DNA of 64,000 nucleotides from DATGPD01 sp041398565 (GCA_041398565.1 JAWKUN010000003.1:930001-994000), one strand, 5' to 3'. Positions 43,541 to 52,897 are shown, counted from the first letter of the stretch. Program-made: numbers and translations. Notes: generated by a model from the sequence alone, not told the origin.

Positions 43541-45124
43541 TCAGGCGTCGGCTTGGCGGCGGGGTTCTCGCGGCGACGGCGCGGCGCTCGGCGGCGCCAA
43601 GGCTGGATCGCGCGCCGCGTGCCGGGCCTGCCGCTTCGCCCCGACCACGCGCGGTACGGGTGGCAGGTGCGCGCTGGCGTACGGACGCAGGAACGCCGGC
43701 CAGTCGTTGGGGCGCGTGCGCTGGAAGTCATCCCACATGGCGCGGCCGACGACTTCTGGTGCCAGCCGCGCCTCGGTGGTGGCGAACTCGAACAACAGCC
43801 CAGCCAGCCGGTGCAGGGCGATGCCGTGCTGGGCCTCGGTGCGTGCGTGCAGCCAGTCGCTGCAGCTCAGGAAGATCGCGAACGGCGATGCGTCTCGCCA
43901 GAGCAGCTCGAGGGTGTCCTTGAAGTTGCCGCTGTTGTGCAGGAGGTCGAAGTAGCGCGCGAAGCGGCGCAGGCGCTGCAGCGTGGCGAAGTCGAGGGTC
44001 GCCGTCGACACGACCTCGTACGGCGGTTCGTCGCCGTACGCCATGCGCCACTCGCTGTCGTGGCGGCCGATGGGGGTGCCACGTAGGCGCTTGAGGATGC
44101 CCACCTGGATCTCGTGCGGCCGCAGCGCCAGCAGGCGGTCGAAGCCGCGACCGAAGGACTCGAGATCCTCGCCCGGGAGGCCGACGATGAGGTCGGTGTG
44201 CAGATGCACGCCGGTGTGCTGGCGCAGGAAGGTGAGATTCTCGACCGCCTTGGCGTTGTCCTGCCGGCGACCGATGCGGGTGGCGACGTCTTCGGCGAAC
44301 GTCTGGATGCCGACCTCGAATTGCAGCGTGCCGGGCGGGAAGCGCACGATCTCGGCGCGCAGCGCCGGTGGCAGGCGGTCGGGGATCAGCTCGAAGTGCA
44401 GGAACGAGCCCTCGCGTAGGCGCTCGCGAAAGAACGACAGGATCCGCACGCTGGGCCCGAGTCCGAGGTTGAAGGTGCGGTCGACGAACTTGAACTGGCG
44501 CGCGCCGCGGTCGAGCAGGCGCTGCATCGCCGCCAGGAAGCCGTCCAGGGGGAAGGCGCGCACGCGCTCGTCGAGGGCCGACAGGCAGAACTCGCAGGTG
44601 AACGGGCAGCCGCGCGACGCTTCGACGTAGATCACGCGGTGCGCGAGATCCGTGGCGTCGTACTCGTCGTACGGCAGCGTCAGCCGGTGCAGCTCCGGCT
44701 GCGGTGCGTCGATGACCCCGACGGGCGGGCGCTGGCCGCAGAGGAGGCTGCGGCACAGTTCCGCGAACGCCAGGTCGCCCTCGCCGCGCACCACGTAGTC
44801 GGCGGCGGCGACGATGGCCTGTCCCTCGGTCTCGTGACTCACCTCGGGTCCCCCGAGGACGACGATCACCTCGGGCGCGACCTTGCGCAGGGTGCGGACG
44901 ACCTCGGTGAGACGGGCGACGTTCCAAATGTAGACGCCGAAGCCGACGATGCGGGGCCGGTGCACGAGCAAGCGCTCGACGACGTCGGCGGCACGAGTCT
45001 GTGCATCGAACTCGACGATGGTGCTGCGTGGGCGCAAGTCGCCGAGGTTGGCGCGCAGGCAGCGCAGGCCGAAGGCGGCGTGGATCCAGCGCGCGTTCAG
45101 GGTGGCGAGGACGATGTCGGTCAT
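43541..45124 (-). CDS. B12-binding radical SAM protein with DUF4080 tail
   Basis: This 527-residue enzyme combines an N-terminal cobalamin-binding domain (about 1-140), a radical SAM core, and a C-terminal DUF4080-like region. The iron-sulfur cluster motif is ASRGCPFTCEFC, CxxxCxxC with Cys near residue 175. Downstream, LPGEDLESFGRG is typical of this class. Such enzymes often methylate unactivated carbons or act in anaerobic cofactor or lipid biosynthesis, but the substrate is unknown for DUF4080 members. It lies 114 bases downstream of the cysteine-dioxygenase-like gene on the same strand. Confidence 0.87.
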   Translation of the reverse strand: MTDIVLATLNARWIHAAFGLRCLRANLGDLRPRSTIVEFDAQTRAADVVERLLVHRPRIVGFGVYIWNVARLTEVVRTLRKVAPEVIVVLGGPEVSHETEGQAIVAAADYVVRGEGDLAFAELCRSLLCGQRPPVGVIDAPQPELHRLTLPYDEYDATDLAHRVIYVEASRGCPFTCEFCLSALDERVRAFPLDGFLAAMQRLLDRGARQFKFVDRTFNLGLGPSVRILSFFRERLREGSFLHFELIPDRLPPALRAEIVRFPPGTLQFEVGIQTFAEDVATRIGRRQDNAKAVENLTFLRQHTGVHLHTDLIVGLPGEDLESFGRGFDRLLALRPHEIQVGILKRLRGTPIGRHDSEWRMAYGDEPPYEVVSTATLDFATLQRLRRFARYFDLLHNSGNFKDTLELLWRDASPFAIFLSCSDWLHARTEAQHGIALHRLAGLLFEFATTEARLAPEVVGRAMWDDFQRTRPNDWPAFLRPYASAHLPPVPRVVGAKRQARHAARDPALAPPSAAPSPREPRRQADA

Positions 45125-45238
45125 GCCGCGGTGTTCGTCGCTGGGTGCGTCTGCTCCAGCGGCTCGGGAGGGTGGGCACCTCGATGTCGTGAGGTCGCGC
45201 GCGGCGGGAGCGCCGCGGCATTCGTGCCGCCAACCCGG

Positions 45239-45862
45239 TCAGATGATGAAGTCGCAGGCCGAGGAGACCGGACTGTAGTATTTGATCCGCATCGGGCTCA
45301 CCTTCTTGGTGGCCATGTCGAACACGTTGACCTCGTCGAGGTCGCGGCCGTAGACGTGCACCGACAGCGAGGGGCGATCGGTCGGGTTGGCGATGCGGTG
45401 GACCTCCTCGTAGGGCGGCAGCACGTAGCTGACGCTGCCGGCGCCGACCATCCGTCCACGCGTCTCGCGCAGCTCGGCAAAGCCCTCGCGCGAGCCGTCG
45501 TCGAGGCGCTCGTAGGCGACCTCCTCCAGCGCGTTCTCCATGATGCCCATCGCCCCCCAGGCGCTGTGGTCGTGGATGGGCGTGGCCTGTCCCGGGAGCC
45601 ACACCAGCGACAGCACCACGAAGCGGTTGGTGCGATCCCGGTGCAGCATGTAGCGGGCGTAGCTGTCGGCGATGGGGGTGCGGTACTTGTCCGGCAGCCA
45701 GCTGCCGTCGGCGACCAGGCGTCCGAGCAGGCTGGAGACCTCCTTGATGGTGACCGGGACCGAGGGCCGGCGGTCGAGGACGGTCTCGACGTCGTGGACG
45801 AAACGGTCGAGGTCGTAGGCGTCGTGGGTCGCGCGAGCCGGCGCCGAACACGGGATGGTCAT
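45239..45862 (-). CDS. cysteine dioxygenase-family cupin
   Basis: This 207-residue protein belongs to the cupin family of thiol dioxygenases (PF05995), which oxidise cysteine or 3-mercaptopropionate to a sulfinic acid with non-haem iron. The first metal motif is PIHDHSAWGAMG (two His), and the third His is in SLSVHVYGRD. The Cys of the Cys-Tyr crosslink is not obvious: the equivalent position reads HDHSAWG, as in bacterial members. The ATG at 45862 is preferred over upstream starts because the chain then matches family length. It is divergent from the TPR lipoprotein gene. Confidence 0.78.
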   Translation of the reverse strand: MTIPCSAPARATHDAYDLDRFVHDVETVLDRRPSVPVTIKEVSSLLGRLVADGSWLPDKYRTPIADSYARYMLHRDRTNRFVVLSLVWLPGQATPIHDHSAWGAMGIMENALEEVAYERLDDGSREGFAELRETRGRMVGAGSVSYVLPPYEEVHRIANPTDRPSLSVHVYGRDLDEVNVFDMATKKVSPMRIKYYSPVSSACDFII

Positions 45863-45966
45863 GGCGGGAAGATTCTGGCCTGCTGGGCGTCGAACTCCCA
45901 TCATTCTGCCCGCCGATGCCGACTTCGACAGGTGGGTCGACCGGCGAACCGCCCGAGCGAACACGG

Positions 45967-47373
45967 ATGACCATCGATCGCCGCCACGCCGTTCCGCCGC
46001 CGTGCCCGCGGGCAGGCCTGTTTTCCACGCGCGGCTTCGTCCGCGGGGCCGCGCTTTCCGCGACGCTGGCTGGCCTCGTCGTCATCGGCGGTTGCTCCGC
46101 CACCTCGTCGAACGAGGATCGCGTCCACGACCTGCTCGTGTCGGGAGACCTGACCCGGGCCTACTGGGAGCTGGAGCAAGCGGTGCAGGCGAACCCGGAC
46201 GACGCCGAGCTGCGGCGGCGTCTCGGCGAACTGCGCATCGCCTACCACCTGCGCGAGGGGCAGCAGAAGGTCTTCGAAGACGACGACTGGGGTGCGGTCG
46301 AGGAGTTCGAGCGTGTGCTTCTCGCCGAGCCCGACAATCCCGTCGCCCAGCATTGGAAGGACAAGGCGCTGGTCAAGCTGGCCGATCGGGCGGTCGCGGC
46401 CGGCGACGATGCCCGCGCCCGCGGCAAGCTCGAGGATGCTCTGAAGCACTACCACGAGGCCGAGACCTACCTGCCCGGACATCCGGAGGCGGCGCGCGGC
46501 ACGAGGCTGGTCGGGGAGGTGTTCAGTGCCCGGCGCGACAAGGGGCAGGCCAACTACGTGAAGGGCATGCGCGCGCAGGCGGGCGGTAGGTTCGACGAGA
46601 CCCACTACCACATGGACATCGCGCTGGACAACGATCCCTCGCTGTCCGCGGCGGAAGAGCGGCGACGGGTCGCACGCCGCCAACTCGCCGAGGAGCGTCG
46701 ACGTGAGGCGCAGGAGGCCGAGGAGCGCGGCTTGTTCGCGACCGCGCTGCGCGAGTACAAGGCGGTGGCGGTCTCCTTTCCCGACTTGGCCGAGGAGCTG
46801 GCACCCAAGATCGCGGCGACCGAGCGCGAGGTGGCCGCCGCCGAGAAGTTGAACGAGGGGACGTTGTTGGCCCAGCGCGGCGAGTTCGCGAAGGCGCGCG
46901 CTCTCCTCGAGCAGGCCTACGAAGCCAGTGCGGTGCAGCGCGGCGAGATCTCCGCGCAGCTCGTGGCGCTACGCGAAGCCGATCTCGAGAAGCGCTACAC
47001 CGCGGCCCTCGACCTCGAACTCGACTACCACTACGACGACGCCCTGCGCGCGTATCGAGAGATCGACGCCAGCTGGCCGGGGCAGCTCGACGTGCGCACC
47101 CGCATCCAGAACCTCGAGACCGCCCTCGAACTGGCGCGCGAAGCGCAAACCAAGGGCGAGGAGGCCGAGGCGAACCACGACGTCGACGCCGCCATCTCGG
47201 CCTACCGCGAAGCTCTGACCTACGTGCCGAAGTTCGGCGACCTGGTCGAGCGCGTCGAACGCCTGAGAGCCGCCAAGGCCAAGGACGCCGGCGGAGTGCC
47301 GACACCGTCCAACGACTCGGGCAGCGCCAAGCCGGTTCCCTCGACCCCCGACCCCGACGCCCCAGGCAAGTAG
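45967..47373 (+). CDS. TPR-repeat lipoprotein
   Basis: This 468-residue protein has a basic start, a hydrophobic helix (GAALSATLAGLVVIGGC) and a lipobox IGGC, so it is a predicted lipoprotein. The mature chain consists of helical TPR-like hairpins. Examples are VSGDLTRAYWELEQAVQAN, DDWGAVEEFERVLLAEP, RGKLEDALKHYHEAETY and HHVDAAISAYREALTY-type segments. The C-terminus is Pro/Ser-rich. It probably scaffolds an envelope complex. It is the last gene before the tRNA and the island. Confidence 0.78.
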   Translation: MTIDRRHAVPPPCPRAGLFSTRGFVRGAALSATLAGLVVIGGCSATSSNEDRVHDLLVSGDLTRAYWELEQAVQANPDDAELRRRLGELRIAYHLREGQQKVFEDDDWGAVEEFERVLLAEPDNPVAQHWKDKALVKLADRAVAAGDDARARGKLEDALKHYHEAETYLPGHPEAARGTRLVGEVFSARRDKGQANYVKGMRAQAGGRFDETHYHMDIALDNDPSLSAAEERRRVARRQLAEERRREAQEAEERGLFATALREYKAVAVSFPDLAEELAPKIAATEREVAAAEKLNEGTLLAQRGEFAKARALLEQAYEASAVQRGEISAQLVALREADLEKRYTAALDLELDYHYDDALRAYREIDASWPGQLDVRTRIQNLETALELAREAQTKGEEAEANHDVDAAISAYREALTYVPKFGDLVERVERLRAAKAKDAGGVPTPSNDSGSAKPVPSTPDPDAPGK

Positions 47374-47458
47374 TAGCCCAGAGCCGAGCGCGTGGCGCCC
47401 CTTGCAAACCGCCCCGCGCCCCCTAGTCTCGCCCCCGCGTGAAGCGCACCGTTGGCGT

Positions 47459-47535
47459 GCACCTGTAGCTCAATTGGATAGAGCACCAGACTTCGGATCT
47501 GGGGGTTGAGGGTTCGAAGCCTTCCGGGTGCGCCA
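47459..47535 (+). tRNA. tRNA-Arg (anticodon UCG)
   Basis: A complete cloverleaf folds. The 7-bp acceptor stem GCACCTG pairs with CGGGTGC, the D arm contains AGCTCAATTGGATAGAGC, and the anticodon stem CCAGA/TCTGG surrounds the loop CTTCGGA with anticodon TCG. The T arm has GAGGG-TTCGAAG-CCTTC. CCA is encoded at 47533-47535. The anticodon decodes CGA (Arg). The 3' half from 47489 onward is duplicated at 60956-61030 and serves as the integration site of the island. Confidence 0.95.
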
Positions 47536-47563
47536 TTGTAAGTTGGGGTGGCGTTGTGGGTTG
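47489..47563 (+). repeat. left attachment-site repeat (attL), 75 bp
   Basis: These 75 bases comprise the 3' half of the tRNA-Arg (from just before the anticodon loop to CCA) plus 28 bases downstream. They are identical at every position to 60956-61030 in the same orientation. The left copy keeps the tRNA whole, which is the expected state after site-specific integration into a tRNA 3' end. Confidence 0.92.
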
Positions 47564-48237
47564 TGGCGGGCAGTGAGGTCGGTGAGATGAGGGTGGAGAG
47601 CGAAATGTCCTCCCGAATGTCCTCCGCGACGCACTCGAGAGTGCGCCCCGGAGCGTCGACCGGGAGCGCCGAAGTTGCCGAGCAACGGGGCGCGGTCGGC
47701 GTCGGCGCCGAGAACGCGGGCTTGGCGGGCGTCAGGGCGTGCTGACGCCGGTGTCGGCGTGACCACCCAGAGCGTGCGGCAACCCCCAGATCGGTCCGGC
47801 GCCGGGGTGGGGACCGCGCTGGTAGCCGCACCGCGTTGTCGCGAACCGTGGCGCCGGACGCCAGCGGGGCCGTTCCATGGCCAGCTCTCGACGGGGTCGA
47901 CAACCGTGGCCTTCTCGAGGCGCTCGGGCATCAACGCCCTGCAATTCAAGCAGGCTTATGGACAGCATCATGCACACCGGACCGATAGTGCTGCTCCCGA
48001 AGTGCTTCGACGGCGTGGACCTAGCGAGGCGTTGACGCCGTCGAGTTCGCGACCCGCCAAGACCATCTGCACGTCCGGCGACTGTCCTAGCTCGGCTTGC
48101 CGAGACCGCATGCGACGAGGCTTGCGACACACTTCACAGGACATGGGTAGGTCAAGGGGACTTCGCACTTGACAAATGCCAGTCACTCGCCCAGCATTCT
48201 TACGCTTGTTGGTCGTACCGTGTCTCTGGAGAGTCCT
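47564..48237. other. noncoding left end of the island, about 670 bp
   Basis: No convincing gene is seen. Near the edge there are two tandem copies of the motif ATGTCCTCCCGA or its close variant at 47605-47628. A similar pair lies near the right end at 60820-60842. A 7-bp inverted repeat, GGCGTCA...TGACGCC, lies at about 47728-47749. The region ends with the Shine-Dalgarno sequence of the metalloprotease gene. Confidence 0.5.
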
Positions 48238-50598
48238 ATGGCCCTATTCGCAGCTCTGATTGCCACGTTCCTTGCTGGTGTGTTGTCCGCCCAGCAGCCG
48301 CCATCAGTCTTGCTCGCTCCTCCCGATCTCCTTCGCGGCTTCAGTCTGAGCGGCGGCACCGCTCAGAGCCTGCTGCTGCCGCTGATCCAAGACCGCCCGT
48401 TTACGGTCGACGTCGCGCTCGACGGCATCGTCCAAACCCTCGAACTCGCGCCGCACGACGTCCGCAGCCCCGACTTCCATCTGCTGGTCGACGACGGCCG
48501 CGGCCTGCGCCAGCTGCCGACGCCGGCTTCGGTGACCTTCCGTGGCGCCGTGCGCGGCCACCCCGAAAGTTCGGTGGCGGCGAGTCTGGTGGCCGGCCAG
48601 TTGTGGGCGCTTGTCGCCCTGCGGGACGGCACTCAATATGGAATTCAGCCAATGTCGGAGGTCAATCATGGTTTGCCGCGCGAGGCGCACATCGTCTACC
48701 GCGGCCGCGACGTGATCCGGTCCGACGTCCGCTGCGGCGCCGCAACGGCGCCTCCGCCGTTGCGGCGCGGCGGCGGCGACGCCGGCCCTGCCGCCCTGAA
48801 ACGCGCCGAGATCGCCGTCGACGCTGACCTCGCCTACCTCAATCGCTACGGCGGCAACGCCACCACGGTGCATAACAACATCACCTCGGTGATCAACAGT
48901 ATGGGCGTCATATACCGCCGTGATGTTGAGATTGACTACGATATCACCGCTATAATAGTTCGTACGGTCAACATCTATTCGTGGACCGGCAACCTGTGCG
49001 ACTTGCACGACCAGTTCGCCAACTACTGGTCTTCGAACCACGGCGGGGTGCGCCGCGACGTGGCGCACCTGTTCACTGGCGAAGGCTCGTTCTCCGGTGT
49101 CGTCGGTTGCGCCTACCTCGGCGTCGTCTGCACCGGCTTGGCCTACGGGTCGTCTAAGGCCTACTCAAGCAACCTGTCGACCAATGTAGGCCTGGTGTCG
49201 CATGAGGTTGGTCACAACTGGAACGCGCGGCATTGCGACTCGACATCGCCGTGCAACATCATGTGTTCGACCATTAACGGCTGTAGCCGGAACATTGCGT
49301 CATTTGCGCCGGCGTCGATCGGCTCCATTATTGCCTTCAAGGACACGCGCAACTGCCTAGGCGACCCCATCGCATTCGACATGGACTGGAACCTAGGTAT
49401 CGACGTGCGCTCGGTCTTTACGGGCGATTTCAATGGAGATGGAAAGGCCGACGTTGGCGCTCTGGTCGGCACATCTGACTGGCGATTTCGAATGTCCAGC
49501 GGAACCGGGTGGCAGTCTGCCGATCCGCGATGGGATCTTTCCTGGGACATGGGGCCAGGCGTGCGCTCGGTCTTTACGGGTGATTTCAATGGAGATGGAA
49601 AGGCCGACGTTGGCGCTCTGGTCGGCACATCTGACTGGCGATTCCGAATGTCCAGCGGAACCGGGTGGCAGTCTGCCGATCCTCGATGGGATCTTTCCTG
49701 GGACATGGGTCCCGACGTGCGCTCGGTCTTTGCGGGCGATTTCGATGGAGATGGAAAGGCCGACGTTGGTGCCCTGGTCGGTACGTCCGACTGGCGATTT
49801 CGAATGTCCAGCGGAACCGGGTGGCAGTCTGCCGATCCCCGGTGGGATTTGCACTGGGATGTGGGTCCGGCATTGCGATTCCCAATCGCGGGCGACTTCA
49901 GTGGAGATCGTCGGGCCGACATAGGGCGATTGTCGGGCACAGCCAATTGGCAGTTCCGATTGTCGCTGGGTGACAGATTTGAGCAGTCATCCGTTATCCC
50001 CGTGGCGTCGTGGCAGATGGCGCCGACTTCGACGACGTCATACGCTCCTCGGGTCATCGTCGTAACCGGTCAACGACTTGATTCCGTGATAGGCGTGACA
50101 GTGGGTATGCAGAGTGTGCCGTACGTGTTCTCGAGCTTGCAGGCGACCATTGAGTTCACTCCTCCGTCGCCAGGGCCCATCGGATCTCAGCCGGTTAGCT
50201 TGATCAACCTGGGAGGCGCAAGCGTTCCTCTCCCGCTGGCTGTGAGCGGTAATCACCCCAGCGTCCTCGTGATACCGGACCCCATGTTGCGTGGATTCTC
50301 CAACCTGTTGAGAATCCACAGCGATGCGAGCTGGGGCGCGATTCTGATCCTCTCTCCGTCCAACTTGCCGAGCAGCCTCCCGGGGATCGTAAGCCTCGGC
50401 ATTGGTTCGGGATTCACACAATTGTTCACCCTCGGTCTGCTCATGTGTGGTGGGGACGGCGCGGCTGGTCTCGACTTCCTAGTGCCGCCTAGTCTTCCTC
50501 CAGGACTGACTCTCTATTGGCAGGCGATCACACTTGACCCTTCAAATGTCGTGCCGCCTCTAGAAACGTCAAGCGTCCAGAGTGCCATCTTGCGCTAA
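48238..50598 (+). CDS. secreted reprolysin-like metalloprotease with VCBS-type repeats
   Basis: This 786-residue protein has a signal peptide (MALFAALIATFLAGVLSAQQ) and a pro-region. A zincin domain carries HEVGHNWNARHCD (His322, Glu323, His326, His332) and a Met-turn-like PCNIMCST, as in M12B reprolysin-like peptidases, with Asn in place of the usual Gly. Four FG-GAP/VCBS-like repeats of 52 residues (about 390-595) follow, each with GDFNGDGKADVG, a calcium-binding-like loop. The C-terminal 120 residues resemble the domain shared with two other secreted proteins. GGAGAG precedes the ATG by 4 bases. It probably acts outside the cell on proteins. Confidence 0.82.
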   Translation: MALFAALIATFLAGVLSAQQPPSVLLAPPDLLRGFSLSGGTAQSLLLPLIQDRPFTVDVALDGIVQTLELAPHDVRSPDFHLLVDDGRGLRQLPTPASVTFRGAVRGHPESSVAASLVAGQLWALVALRDGTQYGIQPMSEVNHGLPREAHIVYRGRDVIRSDVRCGAATAPPPLRRGGGDAGPAALKRAEIAVDADLAYLNRYGGNATTVHNNITSVINSMGVIYRRDVEIDYDITAIIVRTVNIYSWTGNLCDLHDQFANYWSSNHGGVRRDVAHLFTGEGSFSGVVGCAYLGVVCTGLAYGSSKAYSSNLSTNVGLVSHEVGHNWNARHCDSTSPCNIMCSTINGCSRNIASFAPASIGSIIAFKDTRNCLGDPIAFDMDWNLGIDVRSVFTGDFNGDGKADVGALVGTSDWRFRMSSGTGWQSADPRWDLSWDMGPGVRSVFTGDFNGDGKADVGALVGTSDWRFRMSSGTGWQSADPRWDLSWDMGPDVRSVFAGDFDGDGKADVGALVGTSDWRFRMSSGTGWQSADPRWDLHWDVGPALRFPIAGDFSGDRRADIGRLSGTANWQFRLSLGDRFEQSSVIPVASWQMAPTSTTSYAPRVIVVTGQRLDSVIGVTVGMQSVPYVFSSLQATIEFTPPSPGPIGSQPVSLINLGGASVPLPLAVSGNHPSVLVIPDPMLRGFSNLLRIHSDASWGAILILSPSNLPSSLPGIVSLGIGSGFTQLFTLGLLMCGGDGAAGLDFLVPPSLPPGLTLYWQAITLDPSNVVPPLETSSVQSAILR
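49405..50010 (+). repeat. four in-frame 156-bp repeats (VCBS/FG-GAP type)
   Basis: Units begin at 49405, 49561, 49717 and 49873, exactly 156 bases apart. The first three are almost identical at the DNA level, including synonymous positions, while the fourth has diverged. The near-identity indicates recent duplication or gene conversion inside the protease gene. Confidence 0.9.
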
Positions 50599-50935
50599 GG
50601 AGCGCCATCTGCGCTAGTCTCTGAACCAGTGACCTCGTAGCCGCGGAGAACCTCGAAACACTTCCAATCGCCCTCTGCTGGCCGTCGTACGTGCTCTTGC
50701 ACAAGACAAGCACAACGCCAGAGAGGGTGATTCGAAGGGAACGCGAAGGTACGAGATCAACTACGCCGGCGCCAGCGCCGGATCACGCGACGGCTCACGA
50801 CGCAGCGGAAGGCCCCGGCCCCGGCCCGCGTCCTGGGCGACGGTCCTGCTGATGGCGGCCAGCTCGTCTTCGGCTACCAGGCCGCCGCCAACCTGCGAAC
50901 GAAGGCCGGGAAGCTGCCCGAGTCGGCGGGAACGC
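50599..50935. other. noncoding gap of about 340 bp
   Basis: No gene is recognised. The stretch begins directly after the protease stop with a short repeated phrase (GAGCGCCATC). It then changes to high-GC sequence near 50760, which marks the transition into a degenerate region with an esterase fragment. Confidence 0.4.
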
Positions 50936-51265
50936 GGGCTGGTCGGCGAGTCGCTGGCGGGGTTGTTCGTGGTCGAGACGTTCGTGCTCGAACCGGGGCT
51001 GTTCGACACTTGCATCGCCATGAGCCCGAGCCTGTGGTGGAACGACCACGCGCTGGCGCGGCATGCGGACGAGCTGCTGCGCGGCGGCGCCGATCGCCAC
51101 GGTGCCTTGTGGCTGACGAGCGCCGACGAGGCGGACATCGTCGCCGACGCCGCCGCGTTCGCGGCCGCCGTGCAGCGCGCGGCGCCGGGCGTGCAGCTGG
51201 TGCACGAGCCGATGCCGGCGCAGTTCCACGACACGATCTTCGCTGGACAGCTTGCTCGCGTTGCC
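50936..51265 (+). pseudogene. fragment of a putative esterase (esterase-D-like, PF00756)
   Basis: About 110 residues translate without interruption as LVGESLAGLFVVETFVLEPG followed by IAMSPSLWWNDHALARHADE and LTSADEADIVADAAAFAAAV. This matches the region around the catalytic GxSxxG serine (here GESLAG) and the downstream SPSLWW element of the putative-esterase family. There is no N-terminal domain, and the frame dissolves into low-complexity sequence on both sides. It is a remnant, not a functional enzyme. Confidence 0.65.
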
Positions 51266-51544
51266 GGGAATCGGGCCGCACTCGAAACCGGTTGTTCGCG
51301 AACTCTGGGAGAAGGTGTCGAGGGCGGCCGAGTCCGCTGCGGGGCGGGCTCGCGCTGCCGAGGCCGAGCGACCGTCGGCTGGGGGAGCCGTCGGCTTCGG
51401 CGAAGCGTCCGCGTGAGCGAGGTTGTCTCGGTCTCGGTGTGCGGTGCTGTGCCTCCTGGCGTCCGGTGACTCGGAGCGACGCTGCCTCCTCCCGCAGCGC
51501 GAGAACGCTGTTCCTGCAGCAACAACCGACCAGGCATCACGCAG

Positions 51545-51910
51545 ATGACCGACCCCGACCCCAAGACCGAGCCCTCGCACGCGCTGGACGTGCTGCTCGC
51601 CGAGGATCTCACGGACATCCGTTCCGCTGCCGCCGCCGCCGGCGTGCCGCGGCGGTCCTACTGGGCGGCGCTGCGTGCGTGGCGCAGCGGTCGGCTCGAG
51701 GCCGTGAAGGTGGGCGGCAGGGTGACGACCTCGGCCGTAGCGATTCGGCGATGGATTCTGCGGATCAACGAGCGACCGCTGCCCGAGGCGAAAGCGTCGG
51801 CGCCCCGGACGAGGCGACGGCCGCGGCCCGTCACGAGCGAAGCTGCACGTCGGTTCTTGGAGTCGCGCGGGTTGCGCTTGGGGCCGAGGCAGCACGGTGA
51901 AGGCGGCTAG
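51545..51910 (+). CDS. excisionase-like small DNA-binding protein
   Basis: This 121-residue protein contains a winged-helix/MerR-like segment: DIRSAAAAAGVPRRSYWAAL followed by RLEAVKVGGRVTTSAVAIRR. This layout (helix-turn-helix, then GGR and a site for the wing) is typical of excisionases and DUF1580-like proteins of planctomycetes. The C-terminus is very basic. It is followed 14 bases later by a second protein of the same kind, so the pair probably regulates the island or its excision. Confidence 0.6.
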   Translation: MTDPDPKTEPSHALDVLLAEDLTDIRSAAAAAGVPRRSYWAALRAWRSGRLEAVKVGGRVTTSAVAIRRWILRINERPLPEAKASAPRTRRRPRPVTSEAARRFLESRGLRLGPRQHGEGG

Positions 51911-51924
51911 ACCGGGAGGGGGTC

Positions 51925-52239
51925 TTGATCAAGAACGACGCCACCCGTTGGGCGCCAAGGGCGGCCGCCCCTGATGCGGAGTTCGTCGGCCTCCAGGCCA
52001 TCGCGGACGCGCTCGCCGAGATCATCGGCCTGCGCCCCGACAATGCGACGGTCTGTCGCTGGCCGGGAAGGGGAATCCGCGGTCACCGCATCGTGGGACG
52101 TCGCATCGGCCGCCGGTGGGCGTGCACGCGCTCGGCGCTGATCGAGTGGGCGCTGACCACCGGCTCGGCAAAGTTGTGCCCCAAGTACTGGCACGGCAGC
52201 GTAGCGGTTGGGGGCGGTCTGGCTGGAGCGACGTACTGA
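51925..52239 (+). CDS. second excisionase/DUF1580-like DNA-binding protein
   Basis: This 104-residue protein starts at TTG with a strong GGGAGGGGG ribosome-binding site 3 bases upstream. The core reads VGLQAIADALAEIIGLRPDN, then TVCRWPGRGIRGHRIVGRRI and GRRWACTRSALIEW, which fits the helix-turn-helix and wing of DUF1580-like proteins. It is in an apparent operon with the preceding gene. Role in integration or transcription control is inferred from family. Confidence 0.6.
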   Translation: MIKNDATRWAPRAAAPDAEFVGLQAIADALAEIIGLRPDNATVCRWPGRGIRGHRIVGRRIGRRWACTRSALIEWALTTGSAKLCPKYWHGSVAVGGGLAGATY

Positions 52240-52351
52240 GGCTCGCTCGTTGGCTCGAGGTTGTCGGGATCTTGCGATCGGCGATGAATGCGAGGAGGCG
52301 TCGGGTTCGCTTGCGGTGCGGGCAGGGTGTCGACAAGGACGGGTCGCCCGG

Positions 52352-52897
52352 TCACAAGGCCGCGAGTTCGGTAGCGAGGCGGGCCATCGCGCGGCTCAGC
52401 AACATCTTGCTCGCGTCTTCGCTGCGGCCCAGGCGAGCGGCGGCTTCGGCGTGTGGGATCCGCTCGAAGTGGATCCATTCGATGATCCGCTGGTAGTGCT
52501 CGGGCAGGCGTTGCAGGGCGGCGGCGAGTTCGTGCGCGCGTTCATCGGCGATCATGGCGCCGAGTGGTCCGGTCTCTGCCCCCGCGAGGTCGTCGGGGCC
52601 GTGGTCGACGGCCACGCGTCGACGGTCGCGCTTTCGCGCGGCATGGTAGCGCTGCTTCTGGATGACCTTGCGCATCGCGGCGCGAAGCAGATGCCAGGGC
52701 TGCGGCTCGCGGGTCCCTCCCTTGCCCGCTCTCAATTCGTCCAGAATGTCAGCGCACGCCGACTGCACGATCTCGGTCGCGCCCTCGAGGTTCTGAAGCT
52801 CTGGGCGCAGCCGGCGCCGTACGAACGCCCGCACGCGGGGTAGGTGGTCGGCCCACCAGTCAGAGTTCGCGGGCGCCCCTTCGTCAAGGTCCAACAC
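52352..52897 (-). CDS. ECF-type sigma factor in the island
   Basis: This 181-residue sigma factor has a sigma-2 region (LEGATEIVQSACADILDELR; AMRKVIQKQRYHAARKRDR) and a sigma-4 region (LPEHYQRIIEWIHFERIPHA; AAARLGRSEDASKMLLSRA). It begins at a GTG and is divergent from the kinase-FGE gene, with 88 bases between starts. The pairing of an ECF sigma factor with a Ser/Thr kinase suggests that kinase activity controls the sigma factor, as proposed for planctomycete ECF groups. Confidence 0.85.
   Translation of the reverse strand: MLDLDEGAPANSDWWADHLPRVRAFVRRRLRPELQNLEGATEIVQSACADILDELRAGKGGTREPQPWHLLRAAMRKVIQKQRYHAARKRDRRRVAVDHGPDDLAGAETGPLGAMIADERAHELAAALQRLPEHYQRIIEWIHFERIPHAEAAARLGRSEDASKMLLSRAMARLATELAAL

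Noticed and set aside
47675..48172. 165-codon frame near the left end of the island, considered as integrase remnant
   Set aside because: No Arg-His-Arg-Tyr recombinase motif found on either strand.
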